From Rhinopomastus cyanomelas (lineage: Eukaryota; Chordata; Aves; Bucerotiformes; Rhinopomastidae), in contig VXBP01003652.1 of the NCBI GenBank assembly GCA_013400115.1, positions 1,063,303-1,127,302 on the forward strand: 64,000 nt of DNA, given 5' to 3'. This document shows, one piece after another, positions 37,501 to 49,500 of the stretch. Each line of letters begins with the position of its first letter. Within the stretch, counting starts at the first letter, position 1. The notes under the pieces were generated by a model. The model did not search any database, was not told the origin of the DNA, and saw only the letters and a list, made by a program, of their open reading frames with translations. Made by a program: the position numbers and the translations under genes.

Positions 37501-40500
37501 GGGTAATTAGACACGATTTCTTCCATTAGTCTTACAAGGCTAATTATTGTTGATAGGAGAGAGGGGATGAGTCCCAGTGCTGCATGCAAAGAGGGGCATC
37601 TGGTTAAAGCAAATATAGACAAAACATCAACAAGGTAAAACAACAGTTGAGATCCATAGCAGGGTCAGGTAGGGGTGGGGGGAAGGACGAGAGCCCGAGG
37701 AGAAACTTGGGAACTGCTGGAGAAATTATCTTCCAGGCAGGAACTAAACCCAAACATTCAGCCTGAATATGGAGCTCTCCTACCCTCTGCAGTAAAACAC
37801 CACGAAGCTTAATAAATCAGAGGAAGCTACTCGCAAGGTTTTGCACACAGGACAATTTGGAAGCTGCACAGATCAAATCACTTATGTTTGCCATGCAAAC
37901 ACCCAGCCAAAGAAGGACATAGAAGAGACTTCAAGAAATTAATCTGTTCCTAGTTCTCCCTTGTCATTACGTCCAAGCTTCTCTCTCCTGCCATCAGAAG
38001 AGGGTTTGCTGTGTTTTATTGGATTGATTTTCTACCTGCTGTAAGAATTACAGAATTGTAATACAAGGAACTCTTTAATAATCACCGAGCAAAATGCACT
38101 TCAGCTATTTATTAACAGAAAGGTAATAAAAAGCTGGCTAACAGACTGGCAGTAACACTTCTAACAAAGAGAAATGGCAGCAAGTTTTCAAGCTGAAATT
38201 GTATTCTGAAGGGTGGAATGGAGGCTAAGGGCTTGCTCCTACACCTGCTCATTCTCTGGAGTCATATCTGTGGAGGTCACAAAGGTACAAGAGGACTCAG
38301 AATTCTGTGAGGAAAATGTGTTTTTGAGAGGAGAAAGTAAACTTTACAAAACTACAGCAAGTTCCCCATACCCAGCACTCACATTTGAGAGTTCAGTGTT
38401 TTACTGCAGACTCTGCTGAGACAAATCTACGTCAATCTGAGGAGCCACCAGGACTTAAGGGGCTGAGAAACTACATGAGTTCTTTGTTTTCTGTTTTCTT
38501 TAACCTCAGGGTATGTGTCTAGTTCTGGGCCCCTCAGATCAAGAAGGACACAGAGCTGCTGGAGAGAGTCCAGCACAGAGCCACAGAGGTGATGAAGAGA
38601 GCGGAGCATCTCCTCCTATGAGGAATGGCTGAGGGAGCTGGGTCTCTTTCGCTTGGAGAAACAGAGACTCAGGGGTGACCTCACTGATGTTGATAAATAT
38701 GTGAAGGGTGGGTGTCAGGAGGATGGAGCCAGGCCCTGCTCAGTGGCACCCAGTGATAGGACAAGGGGCAGTGGGTGTGAAGTGAAACAGAGGAGGCTCC
38801 ACATCAATCTGAGAAGGACCTTCTTCATGGTGAGAGTGACAGAGCACTGGAAGGGGCTGCCCAAGGGGGTTATGGAGTCTCCTTCTCTGGAGGTGTTTAA
38901 AACCTGCCTGCGTATGTTCGTGTGCGACTTGATCTAGATGATCCTACTGTGGCAGAGGGATTGGACTAGATGATCTTTTGAGGTCCCTTCCAATCCCTTG
39001 CATTTCAAGCCTTGCAAAGGACAGAGTCCTGCAATACAGAATTCTGTAAACACAATGTATTTGGGGACAGAAAATATGATCCTCAGACAGCACAAAAACC
39101 TTAGGTCACCACCTACACCTGAGCCAGAGGAAGCCAATTTAAGTGATGCTGATTAATACATTTATGTGACTGTGGGTGATCCAGACCAACAGAATTAGAT
39201 CCAGTGCATCTGTCAGACACAAGGGATCATTCCTACATCCTTCCTGCAGCACAAGCCATGACAGTATTCAGCTCCGCTCTCTTAAACTGCCCTGCACTTG
39301 CTAAATTTACTTACTAGAAAATTCTGAGCAAATATCTTGTTCCAAGGCAAACAGCAGTAAATCCACGGATGTTTTAATGAAGATTACACTTTCTAATCCT
39401 CTCGGTAATGACAAACTAGTCTCCATTGCACATGCAATATTACCTGACAGTTTCAATCAGCCAAGCCATATTATATTTGCCACAGACTGATGCACTTGTC
39501 TTCTCGGATCTTCAGCTCAGAGAGTCTCAGCAAAAGCAGCGTAATGCCTGTGGTTTGCAGGATGGGCCAGTTTTGCAAGCCACACTAGCTGTGAGCAATG
39601 GCTTACTCCGGAATTAGTCTCAGATCCAAAGAGGTTACTACATCAGAGCACAGCTGGCACAAGCTCCTCTCAAATTTTCACTCCAGAATTCCTCATGGAG
39701 TTCAAAGCTCTGTATATTTCTAATGTAGTTCCTCCAAAAGCCCTGCCCCTGCACTCAGCCAACAAATGCAGTCGTGGACTTTCATCAGCTCAGTTTCACC
39801 TGCACAGGTCTAAGCGTGTCCTTTCCACATTTATTCAGAGTACTATTCATCCAATATCCAACACAAGGCAAGGCACTGGACAACACTGGACGGCCCCTTC
39901 CTCTTCCCATTGTGCTTCCTCAGACACAGTCCTCCCTCACACCAAATCTCACGAGTTTTACCCACACATGTTCTCTGAGTGGAGATTTAAAATGCTGCCA
40001 CACCATCACATTGTAAGATTTCCTCCCTCAGTTATTTTTCAATAGTTCTTCTGGTTCCAGTGAGATCTTGAAACTAGTATCTTCTTTACACAGAGCTGCT
40101 ACATCCTACAAGACCAGACTATTGAGATAATTAAGGTAAAATTTCAAAAACAACTGTTTTAGTCCATGAATCACAGAATCATTCAGGTTGGAAAAGACCC
40201 TTGGGATCATCAGGTCCAACTGTCAACCCTACTCTACAAGTTTCCTGTAGCCCTGAATTTCACATTCTAAGTTCTCTGACTCTTCAAGAGTCAAATACAA
40301 CCCTATGTCATCTCAAAGTCACCTTGTTCAAACTACTGCTGCTACACCGGCATCTAATTCTGGCAGCCAAAGGAGGAGCTTGGAGCTCTGCCTTGAGAGC
40401 AGAGATGGACCTTGAGGCACCTTGTGAAGAAGCACTAAAAGCATTAACATCTCCTTCACAGTTTGACTCTATCTGCTCCCACGTGGAGCAAGCAGAGAAT

Positions 40501-43500
40501 CTGCTGGTTTGGTTTGCCATATCTAAATCTTGCTGTCACTGCCAAAGACACGAAGAGTGGCCCAAACTTTACTGCTTTTACAGAGTTTTCTGTCTCTCTC
40601 TCTCTCTCTCCACAGTCAGGTTTGAGTTCAGAAAGGAAACCCTGATGCCAGTGGCATCTTTTAAGAATAAACATTTCAACACAAGGGCAAATCAGGACAG
40701 GATCTTCAGGTTTCCTAATGTGTCCTCAATTGTGAGGGATAGCTACTGCAGAAAAATATCCCTCTCCTTTTTGCAGCAAAAGCAAAAAAATCCCCCCCAA
40801 AACAAAGGATTTTGGGCATTAAATAATAAAAATAAAAATATTGACTTAGAAGCAGCAGCTCTTCTTCTTGCTCTTCCTGGAGACTCAGAAAGCTTGCTGA
40901 GATCAGAGATCTCCTTAATTGCTGCATCCAGACTTTCACCAAACAAACTCCAGCCATCAAAAGGAGCCTGTATGAGGTAACTTCTAAAAATACTACCTGC
41001 CTCCCCCAACAGAAGCCAAATATACCTCCCACTCTTGTTTGAGCAGAATAAGCTTGTGACAGCAAATGCAGCATCCCACAGAAAGCCCAGCGAAGGATTT
41101 TAAACAGGCATTTGATGTTTTGCTGTTGTCGGCTCAAGATGCATATTAACGCCTTTCCTCGGGATAGAAGGGCTCTCAAGGTAGCAATACAGGTCAGGCA
41201 GAATGTGCAGCTGAAGTGACATTATCTTTTTATTGTAATCATCCCATTTTCTATCTATTGGATTATTTAATAGCTATAGCTTCTAGTCAGAGTGGTGGAG
41301 GGAAGACAGCACACAGTGTACTAGGGAAGAGATTCCCCATCAGTGAGCAAACCTCAGAAACTTGTGTGAGAAGCTGCTTCCATCAGCTCTGCGTAGGGTA
41401 AAACACTGCGTGTGCAGCTCTGTGCAGTGCATGTGGTGAACGAGCTGTCCTTGCTAAACAGCCCATGGGCATGAGCCTTCATGCCCGAGCAGTGTAGACC
41501 TTCTTACACAGACCTGTTACACATAAGGTGATGGGAACTTTCACAGAATCATTTAGGTTGGACGAGACCCTTGGGATCAGCAAGTCCAACCACCAAACCT
41601 ACTCTACAATTTCACCCCGAAACCAGATCCCCCAACGCTACAGCTAAGCGTCTTTTAAACTCATCCAGGGTTGGCGACTCAACCACCACCCTGGGATGTG
41701 GAGTGTCCTTCACTGGAGATGTTCAAGACCCGCCTCGATGTGTTCCTGTGTGACTTGGTCTAGGTGATCCTGCTGTTGAAGGGGGATTGGACTGGATGAT
41801 CTTTCGAGGTCCCTTCCAATCCGTAATGATTCTGTGATATATTTTGCCCATTATGGAGTGCTCAGCGATGCCTCTTGCAATGGGGGCAGCTCAGGAAATG
41901 AAGGTAAATGATTTACTCAAAATCTTATCAATGAACAGGATAAGTGTCAAACATCTGTGTCAGGAGAGAAAACAATGACTGAGTTATTGTAGCTTGTGAA
42001 AGGCTACAGGGGTAGGAACTGTGGATTAAACTGATCCCACTCACTCGGTGAAACAGATGGGTCCAGGTGAGAAAAAAACTTAATACTTGTTAATTTTGCC
42101 CAGTAAACACAAACTGTAATGGATCTGGTTGGGGTTTTTATCACTTAGCCAGGTTGTTGTGCTTCCTCACAGCATCAGGACACATGTACTTGATGGATAC
42201 TCAGCTAAGAGGTGAACACTGCAGTGTGGAAGAGAAGGAAGAATCCACTTTCCACATGTTTCTACCCCACAAGTATATCATGACCTCGGGGAGATACTGT
42301 CCCTCTAGCTCCTGTTGTCTTGTCCCTCAATTTTAACCCAGCTAGTCCATCTGTCTTTGAACATGAGGAGGAAGACACTGGCTGGGATGGGAGCACTGAC
42401 AGGCAGAGAGATCATAAAAAGGAAATCAATTAGCATAGTGAGGACAACAGCCAGTAAACCAGCAACCAGTGGCTCTGGTAAGAGTGAGCTGCTCTCTGAT
42501 CAGAAGAGACAAAACCTCAGAATGAGTGAAAGGGAGAACTGGCCTACCGATTGTTTTGACTACTTTCTTTATAAATTAAGCCAAATCCTACATCAGTCAC
42601 TTGCACTCTTCCTGCTGTTCCTCTCCCTGGTGCAGGCAGATATTATTGTACTGATTTAGTACCTTGATTACCGCATCATTTTTCTATTGTTTGGGGTTTT
42701 TTTCCTGAAAATGAGGTGAAAATAAGACGCTCTAATGATACCATCTCTTCTTTGTAACTCATCAGAATTTTGTATGCCATCAATTAAAACCACATCCATT
42801 ACAAACACACAATATCCATCATTCCAATTAGGCCGAAGTGTTTAAAATGCCCTGTAAGATCTTTCCATGTGAAAACAATTCAATCACTATTATGTTTCCT
42901 TGACGCAACTATTTTGGGACTTAGCTTGTTCCTTGATAGGATTTTAATTAAGCCATTTACATTTAATTTCCAACTACGTAGCTGTTACAGAAGGCAGCAA
43001 GGAAATGAAAAGACAGAAAGAAGCCTGAAGACAGCCCATCTTTAACACAAATATTTCTGATATAAAAATGAACCTGAGGAATACATATTCAGTGATAAAT
43101 ATTCCAGTCCATGTCTGGTAAACTCTCAGATAATGGCAGCATGGTAGGGTCACTGGGGTTCTATTAGCTCAATTAATGAGGAGTAAGATAAGGCTAACAC
43201 CTAGCTCTTCAAACGGCTAAAAAATAGAGCTGATAGTAATGGAGTTATTAACCTTCGCCAGCCATTGAATTTTGCTGCAGATTCAAACTCCATTTCCTAG
43301 TTCAGGCCTCCATTAATAGGCTGTTTATTATCCCTAATCCACACTGGGATCAGCTGCAGAAATATGAAAGCCCCATGTAAGGACCAAATAGTTAAAAATA
43401 AAAAGCTAAAGTCTTTTTTCCATCCTGATTTTTCCCTTTCTAACACATGCACTGATTCTACCTTAGAAATTAGGAACTTCATTATCCTAAACTGTTTGAA

Positions 43501-46500
43501 TACTGGTTCTTAGTAGTGTGATGAAAAAGAAGCTTTAAATATATTATGGGAAAAGATGACATAATTGAGCATACAGCCACATCATTTGGAAGACTAAACA
43601 AAGCACTGCTGGAAAATTTGCAGCGGAGAAGCTACTGGTCTTTTCTGCTGGGAAACAAAAAGGTGTTAACGTTGGAAAAATGGGTGTTTGGAATATTTTA
43701 TCTGTGTCCTGTTAGGTCACTCATCAAGTTCATCCCTCCCCTGCTCAGCTTTGTCTGTCCACTGTGATTGTCTGTAGACACTACAGTAATATAATTAATC
43801 AATACCGAAATGTAAAACAATCGACCCCGGATTCAGATCAGATGGAAGAAAACAAAGGAAACGACGGGACAGAGGAACTGGGAGTCCCAGGACACACTCG
43901 GCAGCAGACCCTGCGGGCACGGAGGGAAGGGCTTGCTTCATTGGCGCGAGGAGAACTCAACTCAAACCATTTTAACTATGAGATCTTGAGTTAGAGGGTC
44001 TTTATAGGCTCCTTGGGAATTTTCACAGGGATTTTCAGTACATTTTCAACAAGACTGTGCACAGTTACCCCAGTCCACTATATAGTTACCCTAGTCACAG
44101 TATCACAGTACATTAGGAACTGGAAGGGACCTTGAAAGATCATCTAATCCAATCCCCCTACCCCAGCAGGATCACCTAGTCCACTGCACAGTCACCCCAG
44201 TCCACTATATAGTTACCCCAGTCCACACACACAAGACTTTCTTCCACAATCTATCACAGTAGCAGCTTAGAAAATCTCAATAATCGTGAGTAATGGAGAT
44301 AAGGTCAAAAGTAGAAATGTTTACAGGAATATGGATACTCTCAGTACACAGTGCTACCCTCAAAACTGACTGCAGTTCTGGTTGTCCTACCTCAGCAAAG
44401 AAACAGCTACAATGACTAGAGAAGGCAGAGAACAGGGGGACAAGATGATCGAAGAACGAAATCTAGGGAGGGATAAACAGACTGGGGAAGAGATGATGGC
44501 ACAGGCATATACAAGAGGCTTCTAAAATCAGGGGTGTTGGGAGACATGAACAGGGAGCACTTGTTCCTCACCAGAAGAAAGGAACCTGGAAAAACCACAG
44601 TGAATTCTTTTCATCCCACACCCAGCAAAAAACTCCTTTCCATACAATTTGCTGGAGGCCAAAAGCACAGTGATTTAAAAAAGATAAAGACTATAAAGTC
44701 AAGGCAAATGGGGCTATTAGACAGTTGTCCAGATGACCCTCTGGCTCTGGGAATCCTTAAACCACTGATTGCCTTAAGCTGGCCTGGACCCAGCAGACAG
44801 CTGGTCACAAACCAGCCGAAGCTAATGACAAGGGATAAGGAACAACAGATGACACTGCTGCTGCTGAATCTTATTTTAACCGCAAGTTTGGCAGAGAGCA
44901 GAAGGGGCCAAGAAATATTTTGGTAGGTATTAAACAGTAGAACCATCCATGACTACAGCGTGTATTTCATGTCGTTGCTCAAGTATTAACAATAAAAAAA
45001 GCTAAAATTCCTATTTACACTAATTTGGAGGAGGAACTGAGTTGTATCCTTGGCGTTAGTAGTTCTGAGCTTCAGATGCCAATCAGTAATTGGGTTTGGA
45101 TTCCCACTTACCGTAGGCACTAAGTGGTTAAAGGTGTTCTTTTACTAGAGAGCTGAGAGACCAGTAATGGATTCAGCTTCTTATTTGCCCTAAAGGCTGC
45201 CACAGTTCAACACGATTAGGATCCTGTCCACTTAAGCAGCAACTGCTTCACAGGGAGGAACACAGAAAGCAATACTCGTCTTCTCCCGGTACGGAAAGAG
45301 CAGCTCTTTGCTAGGCAGGTTCTGTCTGACACCAGCAGGTTTTCCTGCACCACTCTGGAAGCCAGTCTTTGCTCTACGGCAACTCCTAATTTAAAGCAAA
45401 GCTGGCACCTTACTTTTTCAGTGGAAAATGAATTATTTTCCTTTTTTTTCAGTTCCAGGGCAGTTCTCTGGATGCAGTGGCTGATGCTGTATGAGATTTT
45501 TTTTATTATTACATTTTAACAAACTTTATAGCCCATTTTGTTTGTTTTCAAATAACTTTATTTTCCTTCTTTCCTCCCATCAATTACTAGGTTTGTTTTT
45601 CTTTCCATAAGATGGAGGAGTCAGGAGACTGATCCTGCTCGATGCTGTGTAATTTAGTATTATGTGTGCTGGCTTTATGAGGTGGGAGTCAGATAAAACA
45701 TAGTATTTGAACACTAACCACTTATTAGCTCTAAGGAATAGATTTGTGACTTGACAAGCAGACAATAACTCTGTGTTCTGATCAGCCAAAGAGGTCTACG
45801 TTGAGTTCAAACCACAGAATAACACTCTCTTTCACAAATAATTTTGTTTACTGATGTGACTAGATTTTAATAATAAACTTGATATATATGTAAATTTATT
45901 TTAATCTAATTTCATCAACAGAGCCCTCCTAAAAATGAGACTTTGTGGATTGTTCTGTGTCTGATTTATAGATTTCTGCATTCTATTCCCAGACTGATTT
46001 CAAGACCATAATTCTATCAGGTTTTTCTCCTGATGTCAGAAACACCACCTCTGCAGATAGTGTTTTATAACCAGCATCACAACTGAAACTGAATTACTGC
46101 CCCGCTATCCTGTGCTGCAATATGTCCTTTGGTTTATAATCACCTGCTCTCCCTTATACACCTACTGCTGCTGTTCCATGGAATGTATCAGCCCCAGAAT
46201 CAATCAGGAAGCATGATGTCTGGTTTTGTCCCTTACTTCAACCCCTGTATAAAACAGGAAGGGACAAATTCTTCACTCACATATGAATGTGCAGAGCCCT
46301 TTAAAGCAGACGGAAGCTGAGCAAACGGATCGGTGCCAAGCTTCCACACATACAATTTTATAATGAGTAGTTCTTCCTCACCTGATGAGGTCTCAATCCT
46401 GCAGATGAGCACATGGCACACGTTTGAGCATTCACATCTATCTTTGGATCGTGGTTAGGGACTCAGGACCTACCTCCTAAACGCACACGAAGAAGCTATA

Positions 46501-49500
46501 GGAAATGTTATTGATCTGGCTCTAGAAAAATGTCAGTATCTTTCTTCCTTTATTCATGAAATGGATTATTTGCTATTAATAGAGCTGCAGCTGTGTTCAC
46601 ATCCTTTAATTTGTACACCTTGATGGCCTGACTGGTATCTCCTTCCCTTTTCACACTCCTCTTTTCTCTCTACAACTCATTCCTACCCGAGCTCAGTCCT
46701 AACTTTTTATCTTTCCAGTATGCCCTGTAAAGAGAGTGTGGAGGGCAGCCACAGGGAAGACACAGAAAGAGTAGCGTTGCCGACTTAAACATTCTGTAAA
46801 CACAACGTATTTAGGAACAGAAAATATGATCCTTACACAGCACAAAAACTTTGGGTCACCACTTACACCTGAGCCAGAGGAAGCCAATTTAAGCGATGCT
46901 GATTAATAGATTTATGTGACCTTGAAAGATCATCCAGTCCAATCCCCCTGCCACAGCAGGATCACCTAGAACAAGTTGTACAGGAACATGGCCAGGTGGG
47001 TTTAAATGTCTCCAGAGAAGGAGATTCCACAACCCCCCTGGGCAGCCCCTTCCAGTGCTCTGTCACCCTCACTGGGAAGAAGGTCCTTCTCAGATTGATG
47101 TGGAACCTCCTCTGTTCCAGCTCACACCCATTGCCCCTTGTCCTATTACTAGATGACACTGAGCAGAGCCTGGCTCCATCCTTCATATATTTATAAATAT
47201 TAATGAGGTCACCTCTCAGTCTCCTTTTCTCCAAGCTCAAGAGACCCAATCCTTCAGCCTTTCTTCATAAGAGTGGTGTTCTACACCCTTCATAAGCTTC
47301 CCAGAAGCACAAACACTACAAATTCCCAACTTGTGTCCCTGGAGTGGCCACTGTGTCGGCCAGTGGTAAGGCCTGAACCAGGGACTCCTGGAGTGGGATG
47401 GAGAAGCCTCTCAGCTTTGATGAGTACATCAACATTTCAAATCCTCACCACCTTTGGACCAGCTGCAGAGTAACTCCATTTGATTTGCCTGGGAGTTCTC
47501 TTTGGATGCTCATTTCTCTTATATTACATTTCTGAACACTTCATTATAGCTCAAATAAAATATAATTCTCTTGTTGTTTTTAATTATTTCGCAAAACCCA
47601 AAAGTCTCGTAATGAGCTCCTTGCGATACTAATATAGTGCCATGATATTATGCTAGTGCTAAAGAAAGAAGATGTAGATCCCTGCTCCTGCTGCAAATAA
47701 AATACACCTTCTGATATAATCCGAACTTTAATCCGTTTCTTATGGTTTGCCTTTAGAGGCAACTCAAACAAATAATCAGAGGAACAAACCTCTTCTCTCT
47801 CCCACAGTTTGGCCATCTGGAGGATTTGCAAGGCCAAGGCTCTATTTCTTACCCTCCAGGAGCAAGACCCCTTTCCTAGCTAGGGAAGGAATAAATAAGT
47901 AAGACACAACAGCCTGTAGAGTCTCCGTAAAGAGCTGAACCTTTCCATAAACAGATTTTTCATGCACTTTATGTCATGAAGACTGAATTTATATCTTACC
48001 TGTTTGGAATCATCTGCGATTTTTGCAGCTGTTCTCCCTGCTCTACGTCTCTTGGGAAGCCATGAAGCACCCAGCCATTGGTCATGCAGTCCAGTGTGTT
48101 TAGGCGGTCTGCCAGGATCTTCATAACAAGGTTGTCTGGGACTGCAAAGGATTAAAACCATGACATTTGGTTTGTGTGCCAAGCCTGCAATTAAAGAGGG
48201 TACACGCTACCTTCCCTGGTTAGACTGTTAACAGAACTAAAGCACAAAGGTTATTTCCACTTATGGCAGAATTAGGAGAGAAGTTACTGTCGGAGTAACT
48301 CAGTCTCCTCAGTCTCCGACAACAGTTTTTCCCTCAGTCTCTGTGGGACCTCATTAATGTTTATAAATATGAAAGGGTGAACGTTAGGATGATGGAGCCA
48401 GGCTCTGCTCAGTGTCATCTAATGATAGGACAAGGGGCAGTGTGTGTGAGCTAGAACAGAGGTGGTTCCACATCAATCTGAGAAGGAACTTCTTCCCAGT
48501 GAGAGTGACAGCACTGGAAGGGGCTGCCCAGGGGGGCTGTGGAGTCTCCTTCTCTGGAGATGTTTAAAACCCACCTGGACATGTTCCTGTGCGACTTGGT
48601 CTAGGGGATCCTGCTGCGGCGGGAGGTTTGGACTAGATGATGTTTTGAGGTCCCTTCCAATCCCTAATGTTCTGTCACTCTGTGTTGACTTGGGCATCTT
48701 TGCTGTGCTATCATGGGACCATCAAACTCGGCAGGAACTGCGGGACTAAAGCAAAGCATCTGGGAAAAACTAGTGCCTACATAGATTTGCTGGTCCCTTT
48801 TCTCTGAGCCAGACTGGGCAGATGTCACAGTGAAGTGTGTGACACAACCCTATCAAAATGCAAAAATAATGACCTGACTTAATGTAAAAAGAAACCCTAA
48901 AACAGGAAGGAGGTTTCTGAAGCATTCTGTATTTCGCTTAGCAGATGATAATGGTTCTGCCACAGAAGGCTGAGTATTTCTCCAAGTTGCCCAAAGGCTG
49001 GAAGCTTTTAGAACCGAAAATAAATGTTTTTCAACTACTGTAATTACTGCATCAACAGCTCCCTAATTTTAGAGATAAAAGGCCCCTTTCTACTATTAGT
49101 ATTTTTCTTTAGGGCAAGGGAGAACATCAGCAAGATGCTGACCTGGATTACAATTACTACACAGCTTTAAAAATCCTAGTTAATGGGACACCATGGTGAG
49201 GAGGTATCCTGGGTGTTTTTGCTAGAGCCTTCAGAAAGTATCATAGGATTGAACTAGATGATTTTTTGAGGTCCCTTCCAATTCCTAATGCTCTGTGATT
49301 CTGTGACAGTTCAATCAAGATACTTAAACCTAAGTATCTTGGAAAGGTGATGGAGCAGTGGAAGGGGCTGCCCCGGGAGGTTGTGGAGTCTGCTTCTCTG
49401 GAGACGCTTAAAACCCTCCTGGACATGTTCCTGTGCGACTTGACCTAGGTGATCCTGCTGTCGCGGGGGGATTGGGCTAGATGATCTTTCAAGGTCCCTT

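Larger units (their letters stand above)
21554..47999 (-). other. AK8 intron, 26.4 kb
   Basis: No exon is needed or seen here, because the flanking exons join in frame (AG|G, arginine). It contains the CR1 fragments and candidate regulatory elements listed separately. Stretches with nothing recognised include about 22830-24690, 24865-25910, 26315-27340, 27520-29790, 31260-32570, 32795-33600, 36250-37170, 39175-40165, 41840-42650, 44230-46780 and 47280-47990. Confidence 0.85.
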
